A stretch of DNA of 64,000 nt from Hyaloperonospora brassicae. Its lineage: Eukaryota; Oomycota; Peronosporomycetes; Peronosporales; Peronosporaceae. Below, in pieces: positions 44,482 through 53,640 of the stretch. Every line of letters starts with the position of its first letter. The first letter of the stretch is position 1. Both the position numbers and the translations under genes were made by a program. Under the pieces are notes generated by a model that was not told the DNA's origin, ran no database searches, and worked only from the letters and a program-made list of their open reading frames with translations. The DNA is taken from assembly GCA_947650285.1 (NCBI GenBank), contig CANTFL010000378.1:1-64000 (forward strand), in the 5' to 3' direction.

Positions 44482-45664
44482 GGCCAACTTCAACGCTTGA
44501 ACACGGGCTTGCATCGCGTCGAGCGCACTCTGGGTCTTACCCGATGTCTCTTTGAGACCACTCAGCGCACGGAGCACCTTCTCATGCTCCTCCTTCGGTA
44601 CCCCGACCACCACCGACGCTGCTCGATGAGCAAGGGAACCACCAATTCCATGTGGAGAAAATCCTTCAGCGACGTCGTCGTAGTGGCCAATACCAGTATA
44701 TAGTGAAGTGGCGAGGGTACCCGGAGTCGGAGAACTCGTGGGAGTATGAGATACTCCTTCGGTAGGACTGCCCTTACGCCGTGGATGTTTTTGAACATCG
44801 TGACCAGGGTCGCCTTGCGATGGAGAAAGCTTCTCACCAATAGTGGTGGGAGGTAGCGTGTTGCTCCGCACCTTAGGGTCGTGACCCGTGATTGCCATTG
44901 TAGCCGGATCATAACGCGTACGTGTACGCAACTGGCCCCTGGCCTTGAGTTTGGCATACTCGAACCGGAGCTTTCGTTCCAATTTAACGTCGGCCACATC
45001 GGCGCTGGCCCGCAGCGCTGGCACACTGCTAAGGTGTCGCTTGAGATACACCCAACGAATGAACTGATTGTCCTCCTCCTCGGGCAGTTCGCCAGCAAAC
45101 AACAAGATGGGCACGCCCTTTATCGGTCGAACCGAAACACCATGAGAGAGACTTTCCAAGGTGTGCAAGGTACTGACCTTGCGTGGTAAAGAATGGTTCG
45201 AGATACCTCTCATGTAGAACCTTACGGAATACAATGTCTTCCGGCGACGTAGCCTCTGGTGCAATTGCCCATGTTGAAAGACTACGGCCTTCCGCTTGAC
45301 GGAGGCGTTGCTCCACGTCAGTTGTTGCAAACACGTAACCACTCCGGTCTTGAATAACCGTCTGGGTATGAGTGCGACGTAGAGCACGCTACTCACGCTG
45401 GAGGGTCAACTCCTATTGCTCGTCGAGCGGGTTTGTGATGATGTTCTCATCTGCATCTGTTGTATGATGCTGCGCCCCTGGCGCATTGGTATCACCACGT
45501 TCAACGAACGGATTCGGTGCTGTTAGAGGTCGAGCCTCAGATACAGCGGAGTGGGACGATATCCCTTCATCTCCATGGACACTGGTATCAGTACCATAGT
45601 CCACATCCTCATTAAGACCGAGGTAGGAGGAAAGAGTCCGAGACTCGTTGGGTGGCGATGCCAT
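44395..45664 (-). pseudogene. Element F: antisense ORF
   Basis: On the minus strand from MASPPNESRTLSSYLGLNED (ATG 45,662-45,664, 108 bp inside the 3' LTR) through a helical Gln/Arg-rich part, VFATTDVEQRLRQAEGRSLS, FRKVLHERYLEPFFTTQGQ, LPEEEDNQFIRWVYLKRHL, VKLERKLRFEYAKLKARGQL, a Pro/Ser/Thr-rich part, and a C-terminal coiled coil (EEHEKVLRALSGLKET, MQARVQALKLALAYVDGQLD) ending at 44,395. It is broken by two TAG codons near 45,410 and 45,385 and one frame change near 45,160. Strand, start position and ending opposite pol match the antisense ORFs of E and G, though the sequence is only weakly alike. Confidence 0.7.
44610..44810 (+). pseudogene. Element F: integrase chromodomain in a shifted frame
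   Basis: LLDEQGNHQFHVEKILQRRR, then QYQYIVKWRGYPESENSWEY, EILLR, a TAG and DCPYAVDVFEHR: a clear chromodomain. It is in a different frame from the integrase and about 130 nt past its stop. The linker between them and the chromodomain lie exactly opposite the antisense ORF. Confidence 0.8.
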
Positions 45665-45759
45665 GGTGTTTCGTGTTTTGCCACCGTGAGGTTAAGCGCA
45701 CACAAACCGACCTCTCCGAGGAAAAAAAACCGATTGACGTTTTGTGGTAATGTCAGTCT

Positions 45760-45771
45760 GGTGGGGGAGGG
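45760..45771 (+). promoter_or_regulatory. Element F: polypurine tract
   Basis: GGTGGGGGAGGG immediately before the 3' LTR (one T inside), the expected plus-strand primer position. Confidence 0.75.
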
Positions 45772-46258
45772 TGTAACGGGGTTACACGTCGGCCTGTAGT
45801 CGACGATAGGTGTGGTGCACACAAGAAAGGGGGTAACCTATAAGTAATTTTAGAACACAGTGAGTGTATCAATTGTTGAAGACTTATTTCTGTCATCAAT
45901 TGATTACGAGATCTTTAGAGAGGTTGTACTTTGAACCTTAGTGACTAGGTTAAGTACGTTGTTCTATGGTCTTCTTTTAGGTTTAATAAAGAAATAAAAA
46001 TTCACCTTCCCTTTTGATCACTGAAAGACACGTGCCTTACGAGGCGTCTTTGATCGGGAGGACAAAAGCAATGCCTGTAAAGGTAGCTTGTCCTCGAGCA
46101 CTCTGTGCTGTGATTCGTTTGAATCGTTTGGTCCCTCTGGAACGGGGACCGTTAGCTCTCTGAGCTATTGACTCTCTGAGTCGGGTTCTGTGAACCAAAG
46201 TTGCTCGTGCGAGCGTAAAGTCTTCCTCTGACTTAAGGAGCTGTGTAGCTCCGCTGAA
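45772..46258 (+). repeat. Element F: 3' LTR
   Basis: 487 bp, partner of 38,648-39,134, ending CTCCGCTGAA. The following CTGGT (46,259-46,263) is the right target duplication. The left copy reads CTGT (38,644-38,647), one G short. Joining the flanks gives FLIL then VVFVIVLSIF in the anoctamin frame. Confidence 0.9.
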
Positions 46259-47145
46259 CTGGTCGTTTTCGTCATCGTGCTCTCGATTTTCATGCTAACG
46301 TACGACCTGACCAAGGGCGAGGACTCGGACAAGCTCGTGCTGGATAATTACAAGTACGGCTCCATCGTGTCGTCGCTCGCCAACGTTGTCCAGATCACCA
46401 TCATGACAAAGATCTACAACTACGTTTCGATTGTGCTTGTGGATTAGGAAAACCACCGCACGGATATGGAGTACGAGAACAGTCTCATTATCAAGACTGT
46501 CATCTTTCAGTTTGTAAACAACTACGAGGGTCTGTTTTACGTGGCGTTCCTGAAAGAAGGGTGCGAAGGTTGCGATGTGAGCTGCATGCAAGAGCTCGTG
46601 TACATGCTCGCGATCGTGTTATGCTCGCGACTGTTTGTGGGCAACATTGCCGAAGTGGCTGTTCCTCGCCTGTTTGTATACTTCAGCAGGTACCAGTTAC
46701 TGGGTCACTTGAATGACTACAAGCAGTCCAATGCTGTACGCGAACTCTTTATGGCGCAGTACGACTGGCACGGTACCTTTGACGACTACACGGAGATGGC
46801 GCTCCAGTTTGGCTTTACGACAATGTTTGTCGTGGCTTTTCCGTTTGCGCCTATGCTGTCCTATGTGAACAACTACTTTGACATCCGCTTGGACGCATGC
46901 CATCTCATTTTCGAGTCGCGTCGTCCACACCCGTGTAAGGTGCGCAGCATGGGATACTTGTACCAGGTGCTGCAAGCGTTTGAAGCGATCTCCGTGTGTA
47001 CCGATGATGCAGTTATCATTTTCACAGGCGACTTCTTCAATCATCTGGAAATGCCCACCCGCGTGTGGATGTTCACAATCTTCATCAACGGCATGTTCAT
47101 GTTCAAATACTTCCTCGAGATCTGCATCGCCAACGTGCCGGAGGA
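46259..47145 (+). pseudogene. Anoctamin (TMEM16-like) pseudogene, part 3
   Basis: The most conserved part: VVFVIVLSIFMLTYDLTKGE, YKYGSIVSSLANVVQITIMT, ENHRTDMEYENSLIIKTVIF, QFVNNYEGLFYVAFLKEGC, GTFDDYTEMALQFGFTTMFV, VNNYFDIRLDACHLIFESRR, IFTGDFFNH. These are the helix 6-8 region. Two acidic calcium-site positions appear as Asp instead of the usual Glu (DYTEM and FDIRLD); the following Glu and Asp are kept. TAG at 46,445-46,447 is the only stop; 46,466-47,145 is fully open. The C-terminus is lost at the element G boundary. Confidence 0.92.
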
Positions 47146-47535
47146 TGTAACGGGGCAGCCCGTTACATGAAATTGTTACTTTAAGGAAAGTGACAATAAA
47201 GAATATGAAGTTGGATATTCTTTAAACAATATCACCAAAGTGGTGATATTGATGAATCGACCAAAGCGTCTGTTCATCAGCTGATATCGTGATGATATCA
47301 TCCCACCAATCGCCGCAAGACGCGCGCAATGAGTGGTGACGAGACGTCGCCATACACCCAGTTATATTAGTATAGTTAAACTAAGTCAAACAGAGAGACA
47401 GAGGATAAAAGACTTATTTATATTAAAAAACAGTTCTGCTTTTACCCTACCTACGCTTCCTCGCTTGCCACGTGTACGCCTGTCGGGGCACCGAAACCCC
47501 TTGCGTTAAGTTACGCAAGGGTGTGCCCCGTTACA
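47146..47535 (+). repeat. Element G: 5' LTR
   Basis: 390 bp, TGTAACGGGG to CCCCGTTACA. The first 22 nt fold on themselves (TGTAACGGG-GCAG-CCCGTTACA). The hairpin at 47,228-47,250 (AATATCACC / GGTGATATT) and TGATATC-GTGAT-GATATCA follow. Partner 54,663-55,054, with a handful of differences. Confidence 0.93.
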
Positions 47536-47537
47536 CC

Positions 47538-47555
47538 TGGTAGCACTTTGTAGTC
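47538..47555 (+). promoter_or_regulatory. Element G: tRNA primer-binding site
   Basis: TGGTAGCACTTTGTAGTC two bases after the LTR, identical to E. Confidence 0.75.
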
Positions 47556-47579
47556 CTTCCAAAGACCACAACATCCAGT

Positions 47580-47852
47580 ATGAACATGTTGGATGATGAA
47601 GAGACCTGTCACGCCACGCGTGAAGGGTTTATTCATTTGAGTGACATCGAATGGGGTGCGGTAGAACGAATGAGTTCTACCGTAGGCGAGTTCGCCATTG
47701 GCGCCATGTTGGAGTCTCTAGACAGAGACCAACAGCATGCCGCTATAGCCAAGTTCATTCAAAATTAACTTGTCGCCGAAAGGGAGAAAGTAGCCTTACT
47801 TCACCAGCAAGGCTCTCAACAGGCCGAGCAGTTGAGAGAACTCGGTGCTTAA
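47580..47852 (+). CDS. Element G: gag first ORF
   Basis: MNMLDDEETCHATREGF onward, homologous to the E first ORF. A private TAA lies at 47,766-47,768 (E has GAA for Glu), then the frame continues to the TAA at 47,850-47,852 shared with E. The next gag ORF is +1 relative to it in both copies. Confidence 0.6.
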
Positions 47853-47883
47853 CAGACGAAGCTGTTGAGACAGCAGCAATTCC

Positions 47884-48732
47884 ATGCTGCTGTGGGCAGG
47901 ACGGCGCATGCGCCGTCCCGAGGTCATGACAATTGACATCTCCAAGTACAGTGGAGTCCCGGAAGACTCCCTGTTACTGTGGTTTGTCGAACTCGACAGA
48001 TCCTTAAGGGCTCGTCGCGTCGAAGATGAGAAAATGAAACTCACATTTGCTCAAAACCACTTGGCAGGACGTGCCAAAACTTGGTCCCTGAGGCTCGAGA
48101 GTAGCGACCCAACTGTGTTTAGGTCGCTAAATGACTTCAAGTCCCCGCTCAGACAAATGTTCGAGCCGCCACGCGCTGAGTTCAGAGCTCGTTCAGAGCT
48201 ACTGAAACTCAAGCAGGGTAAGCGTGATGTGCACGCTTTCGCACAACATATACGACTCCTTGCGAGTAGTATAACTGCTAACCCAGTACATGAACACACG
48301 TTGATTACGGTGTTCATGCAAGGGCTCTCAGAGGGGCACGCCAGGAGCCACCTGTTCCGCCTTGAGCTAAATACGCTGGAAGATGCGATATCAGCCGCGG
48401 AACAGGAAGACTTTAGCATGAGACAGGCTCATGCTAGCTCAAACTCTTATCGTCCACCGAGACGACAAGAGATCGGAGGTCCAGAACCAATGGACCTCTG
48501 CTATGTTGAGAGCGAAAGACCTCGCTCTTCAAACAACAAGCGATTGCAGAAGTGCAATCGCTGTCAGAAGTTAGGGCACTACGCATACGAGTGTAGTGCA
48601 ACACGCCCAGTACCAAACAGTACTGAGCGAAATGGACGACCATTTGCCAGAAAGGGCAATGGGCGTGGGTCCAGCGCTGTTGCGAAACCGCAACAGCAAG
48701 ACGGACCATCAAAAAATGGTCGGGGTCAGTAG
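47884..48732 (+). CDS. Element G: gag main ORF, intact capsid-like domain and zinc knuckle
   Basis: Open for 282 aa. From MRRPEVMTIDISKYSGVPED (ATG 47,908) it has LLWFVELDRSLRARRVEDE, FRSLNDFKSPLRQMFEPPRA, VHAFAQHIRLLASSI and TVFMQGLSEGHARSHLFRLE, then the knuckle CNRCQKLGHYAYEC (CX2CX4HX4C). It ends in TAG 48,730, where E has CAG, 13 nt past the slippery heptamer. This is the best preserved gag in the window and could still fold. It would assemble particles and bind RNA. Confidence 0.85.
   Translation: MLLWAGRRMRRPEVMTIDISKYSGVPEDSLLLWFVELDRSLRARRVEDEKMKLTFAQNHLAGRAKTWSLRLESSDPTVFRSLNDFKSPLRQMFEPPRAEFRARSELLKLKQGKRDVHAFAQHIRLLASSITANPVHEHTLITVFMQGLSEGHARSHLFRLELNTLEDAISAAEQEDFSMRQAHASSNSYRPPRRQEIGGPEPMDLCYVESERPRSSNNKRLQKCNRCQKLGHYAYECSATRPVPNSTERNGRPFARKGNGRGSSAVAKPQQQDGPSKNGRGQ
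48711..48717 (+). promoter_or_regulatory. Element G: predicted -1 frameshift heptamer
   Basis: A AAA AAT in the gag frame, identical to E 17,950-17,956. The -1 frame (TGG TCG GGG TCA GTA ...) is open into the protease ORF at 48,783. No pseudoknot was verified. Confidence 0.65.
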
Positions 48733-49431
48733 GAGCGGAGCGCCCTACTGATTCAGCAACATCGAGAATATTAGCAACTCTCTTGACGAAAGTTGCTCCA
48801 GATACACAATCATTGTGTGTCTATGCACCTGGTGATGACGTTTCGCTCATCACCTTGAAGTTGGAAGCGAAAAATGATTTGTCGCTTCGTGCCCCAGTAG
48901 ACTGTGGGGCGTCGAACAACTTTGTTCGTCGCCAGTCACTAGAGGGTCGTGGGCTCAAGTTCGTTGAGCGCGACATTCCCCCTCACAAGGATGACGGTGC
49001 GCCTTGCAACAGGCGCATCATTAACCGTTGAGAAACGTGTAGTAGGAATCCACTACACGTTAGAGGGCGAACAGTACGATGATGACTTCATCGTACTGGA
49101 TCTGTATGACAAATTTGATGTCATCCTGGGATTACCTTGGCTCAGAAAGTACAAGCCAAGGGTGAGCTGGCAGCATCGATCCGTGAAGATGCCTGCCGCT
49201 TGTTCATCAGATGGCCATCTGATGAACATCTTGGAGCGTCCACAAGCGTGTGGATGTTCTGCGAGTGAGTGCGATGGCCTCACTTGCGGTACGGTCGTTA
49301 GCACGACTGCACAAGATCACAGTGTAGTTGATCAATACACTGTGGAACAAGCTCCCGGCGGCTGTACAGAAGTACAGGCTGCGCCGAAGGTCCACCACTC
49401 GAATAAGTCGAGTGGACCGGAACATGGATGA
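48718..49431 (+). pseudogene. Element G: protease
   Basis: The -1 frame opens pol: SLCVYAPGDDVSLITLKLEA, LRAPVDCGASNNFVRRQSLE with DCG in place of DSG/DTG. One extra C in the run near 48,978 shifts the frame. The rest continues from 48,949 (VVGIHYTLEGEQYDDDFIVL, KFDVILGLPWLRKYKPRVSW). TGA at 49,429-49,431 (TGC in E) ends it. It would process Gag-Pol. Confidence 0.85.
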
Positions 49432-51528
49432 ATGCCTAGCGGGCAGCATCTTAGAAGAAAGAAACCTGTTGCTCCCAAAGGGCAACATGAAAATCCTAGG
49501 GCGACTGGAGAGTCGACCGTAGAGGATCGGTTCCTGACTGTGGTTGCACAGCCACAGTCGGAAGACGTAGAGGGAATAAGTCCCCACGTTCTTGAGGAAA
49601 GAATCCCTCAAGATTCACTTGCTGAGGGATCAGACCCTCAGCAACCTGTGGAAGCAAGTTCCCAGGAAGAAACCAAGACGTTGAGCGTCTTGGTTAATGA
49701 CGGATCAAGCGTAGGTGCCTATACGCTTGATCTGATTGTGCCTCCGAAGTCAACTTCGGAGATAACTCAGTTGCCAACGCTAGAACCGAAACGGTTCTTG
49801 CGTGATCTGCGTAGTGGCAAAGTCAAGCAGATCTGCATACTCGTCACAGAGGATGAGTATGTGGCCGATATTCGGTCGGCCACAGTATTTGCTGAGAACG
49901 AACGGGTTCTCAGCAGCTCATCAATGGACGAAAGTGTCCTCGATGAGAAGACTCGGATTGAGCGATACGCGTTTCAATCCTGGGAGTCACTTCAGGAAAA
50001 TCCTTTGTATAAGGATTTGATCGAATTCAGGGATGTGTTCCCTGAATCCGTACCTTGCGAATTGCCTAAGGACAAAGGCACTCGACACGAGATCGAGCTC
50101 AAACCGGGCTCGAAATACTGTGTCATGAAGCAGTGGCCACTGCCTCGTGAACAAGTGATAGCGATCGACAAGTTCTTTGCCGATCGCTTAGCAGCGGGCC
50201 ATGTGAGGGAATCAACATCCCCTCACAGCTCTCCGACCTTCTGTGTGCGAAAGGCCAAAGAAGGATGGCAGATAGTGCACGCATTCAACAAGTTGAATGC
50301 TTCAACGGTACCGGCTCAGACACCGATTCCGAGGAAGGACGTACTCATAGCTGGTATTTCAAAGAGTACTATCTTTTCGTCCATGGATCTGATGGATGGA
50401 TTCTATCAGATCCTGATGCGTGAACGGGACGTCCCGTTCACAGCAGTGAGTACCCCCAGCGGGATGCTGTGGGAGTGGCTAGTGATGCCACAGGGGCTGA
50501 GTAATGCCCCTGCAACATTCAACAGATGTGTAACAAATCTGTTGAGATCGGTGCGAGACTTCGCACCGAGTTACTTCGACGATGTGTTCGTCCATAGTCG
50601 GGATATGGACGGAAAGACGGACGTTGAAGTTCACAGAACTCACGTTCGTCAGGTCCCTCAACTTATGCGCAAGCATAAGTTGTATGCCAACCTCAAAAAG
50701 TGTATCTTCGCGGCTAGCGAAATACCACATCTTGGGTGCATCGTGGGTGACCATGGCGTACGCCCTGATCTCGAAAAGATCAAGGCAATCACCGACTGGA
50801 CAGTGCCAGTCGATGTCAAGGGACTGAGGAAGTCCCTTGGACTAGCGGCGTACTTGCACAAGTACTCGCGCAACTACGCCGAAATGACGGTACATCTTTC
50901 TTGTTTACTCAAGAAAAATGTCAAGTGGTCATGGAACGCTGAGTGCCAGCGTCCCTTTGAAGGTATCAAGCAGAGCTTGATGCTGTCGCCGATCTTGGGG
51001 ATTGCAGATCAGGACAGACCATTTCATGTGGTCTGTGACGCCAGCGATTTTGCGATCGGCTGTACGTTGATGCAATTTGAAACTGGTGGCGTGGACCGCG
51101 TCATCTGTTACCAGTCGCATCAGCTGCAGGCAGCTGAGCGTAATTACCAAGAGCATGACAAGAAACTCCTTGCCATGAAGTACGCACTGGCCAAGTTTCG
51201 TGTCTATCTCCTCGGAGATAGACCGTTTGTTGTCTATACGGATCATGCGTCACTACGCAAGGCCGTAAACAGCCCACACCTCTCGCAAAGAATGGCGAGG
51301 TGGCTGTCTTTCTTCGCGGAGTATAACTTATCCGTCGAATATAAACCGGGACGACTCAATGTCGTCGCTGATGCACTTTCGCGCCGGCCCGATTTCGAGC
51401 CGGACGCACAATCCAACAGTGAGGATAAGCTCACTGTTGCGACACTGTCAGTCAGTGTACCGTCGTCGAGAAGATACTTGACGACGTACGAAAGGCATAC
51501 GCGGAAGATAATTATCGTTTGCGATTGA
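49432..51528 (+). CDS. Element G: reverse transcriptase and RNase H (698-aa open frame)
   Basis: The longest ORF in the window. Residues 1-200 are a linker (LRSGKVKQICILVTEDEYVA near 125). The RT starts near residue 205 (RHEIELKPGSKYCVMKQWPL) and has SMDLMDGFYQILMRERDVPF, TPSGMLWEWLVMPQGLSNAP and the catalytic YFDDVFVHSR (50,572). RNase H follows with FHVVCDASDFAIGCTLMQ, HDKKLLAMKYALAKFR and VVYTDHASLRKAVNS. In the HDKKLL segment E has HDKELL, so the usual Glu is Lys here and RNase H is probably weakened. The frame is lost at the end by an indel. Converts RNA to cDNA. Confidence 0.92.
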   Translation: MPSGQHLRRKKPVAPKGQHENPRATGESTVEDRFLTVVAQPQSEDVEGISPHVLEERIPQDSLAEGSDPQQPVEASSQEETKTLSVLVNDGSSVGAYTLDLIVPPKSTSEITQLPTLEPKRFLRDLRSGKVKQICILVTEDEYVADIRSATVFAENERVLSSSSMDESVLDEKTRIERYAFQSWESLQENPLYKDLIEFRDVFPESVPCELPKDKGTRHEIELKPGSKYCVMKQWPLPREQVIAIDKFFADRLAAGHVRESTSPHSSPTFCVRKAKEGWQIVHAFNKLNASTVPAQTPIPRKDVLIAGISKSTIFSSMDLMDGFYQILMRERDVPFTAVSTPSGMLWEWLVMPQGLSNAPATFNRCVTNLLRSVRDFAPSYFDDVFVHSRDMDGKTDVEVHRTHVRQVPQLMRKHKLYANLKKCIFAASEIPHLGCIVGDHGVRPDLEKIKAITDWTVPVDVKGLRKSLGLAAYLHKYSRNYAEMTVHLSCLLKKNVKWSWNAECQRPFEGIKQSLMLSPILGIADQDRPFHVVCDASDFAIGCTLMQFETGGVDRVICYQSHQLQAAERNYQEHDKKLLAMKYALAKFRVYLLGDRPFVVYTDHASLRKAVNSPHLSQRMARWLSFFAEYNLSVEYKPGRLNVVADALSRRPDFEPDAQSNSEDKLTVATLSVSVPSSRRYLTTYERHTRKIIIVCD

Positions 51529-52910
51529 TGGATCATCTGGTGAATCCATCCAGTAAATCCATGAGGGATTTACCGGCTTTGTACCGATCCTCCTCGGATC
51601 GGTATAGTACACGGAACGGATTGATGTACTATACAGCTGTTGCCGACGACACGCCTCGTGTCGTCGTATCCGCTCATCATGATTTGCGTTTGCGCATCAT
51701 GTATGAGTGTCACGATGCCCCAACAAGCGGCCATCGTGGTAGAGAAAAGACTTACCTCACGGTAAGTCGTGACTTTTACTGGCCCCGCCAGTATTAGTTT
51801 GTACGCAAGTACATACGTGCTTGCGAGGTTTGTCAACGAGTGAAGCCTAGTCATTCATCCCTTGCACCACTGCAACCTCTGCCTGTTCCGACAGAGTTCT
51901 GGCAGTCCGTTTCAATGGACTTCGTCTTTGGTTTTCCCGAAGACGCTCACAAGAATAATGGTATTCTTGTGTTTGTTGACCGGTTCAGCAAGATGGTCCA
52001 TCTTGCTGCCGTACCCGAGTCGATCAAGGCTCAAGCTTGTGCTCGTGTCTTTCTCGACAAGGTCTTTAGACTCTAGGGTTACCCCTTGAACTCGTATCCG
52101 ACCTTGACCCTCGATTAACGGCGGAATTTTGGCAATTCGTGTTCCGTTCTCTCGGAACACGGTTGACGATGTCCACTTCTGACCATCCCGAAACAGATGT
52201 TCAGACGGAACGTGCGAACCGTGTCCTCGAAGAGATCCTTCTAGGATATGTCCACTCGTTTCCGAGTTGGAGCGAATACCTTCCAATGGTGGAATTCGCC
52301 ATCAATAATTCGGTGCATGCCTCTACACAGCACACACCGTTTTACGTGAATGGCTTACGCCACCCACGTGTACCCGCCCTTATAGAGTGTGACTCTTGGA
52401 TAAGGGGGGACTCGCTCGAGCAAAAACCATTTTGGCTCTTGCTCATCACGTGTCGACGCTAACGTCGTCACGTATGATGCCGATGTCGATTAAGTCGACA
52501 TCGATGAATAAAATCACCTCAATAATAGTGATGACGCTATTATTGTCTCGGATGACGATGAAGATCCTGGTATATTCAGCATCGTCAACGATTATTCCAG
52601 CGAGGAAGAAGACAACCTCGCTGAAGAAGAGAACAATCTCTTAGCAGTGCGCACGAAGCGCACTGAAAGACAAAACAAAGAGTCAGCAGAGAACTTCCTG
52701 CTGACTCGAGAGGCGGTAGTCCGTTTCGTTCAGGACTCCATCGCAAATGCGGTGGACCTTTAGAAACGAAACGCAGACAAGAATGGAAGAGCAAATGTTC
52801 TTTCATTTAAAGTTAACGACCTAGTACTACTGTCTACGGTAAACTTACCTGGACATGCAGTCACTAGTGTCGGCAGTATTAAACTACTGCCGAAATACAT
52901 CGGGCCATTT
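51519..52910 (+). pseudogene. Element G: integrase
   Basis: Zinc domain (YECHDAPTSGHRGREKTY) cut by TAG 51,795 where E has CAG, then CQRVKPS-type end, the core SMDFVFGFPEDAHKNNG (Asp), a one-base loss near 52,075 that spoils the second Asp region (SDLDPRL in the shifted frame), and DVQTERANRVLEEILLGYVH (Glu) from 52,139. Further breaks lie in the linker (52,430-52,760), where E is also acidic. Confidence 0.83.
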
Positions 52911-52913
52911 CGA

Positions 52914-53640
52914 GTGTTGCATCGCAAGGGCAATGCATACACACTCGAATTGCCACGTAGGATGCGCACGCATCCTACGTTTTACGTGGGGAGGCTTAGG
53001 TCGTACTGTCAGTACGAGCCTTCTTCATTCGATGAAGATAGCCCCCACGTTCAAGAACATCCATCAAGTGATTGCGTTCGCGCTCCAGACGGTCCGTCGG
53101 GTCGCGCAGATATGATACCTCGGAACTTAACCGAGATATCTCCCCGCGAGCTGTCGCCAGCTCGCCGAAAAGGGAGCGGACATTCCGCTCGACCTGAAGC
53201 TGCGCTGTGGCATAATCGGCGCGATCCCTCGCCCGATCAGCCTCGTGATCCTTGCGGTTCTTCCGCACGGTATCAGTCAAAGCGTAGCGCCAGTCGCGCT
53301 CGTGATTTAAGTCATCGCGCAATTCATCGATTGCGCGATCCATCTCGTGAGGATCGAGATGGTGAACCGAATCATCTGGAGGAGGTCTTTCCTCCTCCGC
53401 CACATCCTTTGGTAAATGCTCACGGTGATCAACGCTTTCTAGTAGAGCGTATTTTGAACCATTGTGACGATTCAGGATCAAGGACGAGCTACCTCGTCCA
53501 GTGGCGGGGGAATCCACCCTCTTAAAACAGCTGGGAGCCCCGCTCTCAGCTGTTGATGGATGTTGAAGGTCTCGTCCGCCAGTATGACGAGACCCATCCG
53601 ATGAGTCCTGTGGCCCATCGGTAAACACGCGCTTTTGGCG
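52914..53640 (+). CDS. Element G: integrase C-terminal domain, linker and chromodomain
   Basis: Open from 52,914 to 53,525 in one frame: FRVLHRKGNAYTLELPRRM, THPTFYVGRLRSYCQYEPSS, a long Arg/Ser/Pro-rich linker, then a chromodomain QRFLVERILNHCDDSGSRTS, YLVQWRGNPPS, TAA, and NSWEPRSQLL, VEGLVRQYDETHP. The low-complexity linker and chromodomain are read in antisense by the opposite ORF, so both strands are open for more than 500 nt. Confidence 0.82.

Noticed and set aside
46295..47044. Minus-strand ORFs of 98 and 115 aa
   Set aside because: Antisense shadows of the conserved anoctamin reading frame.
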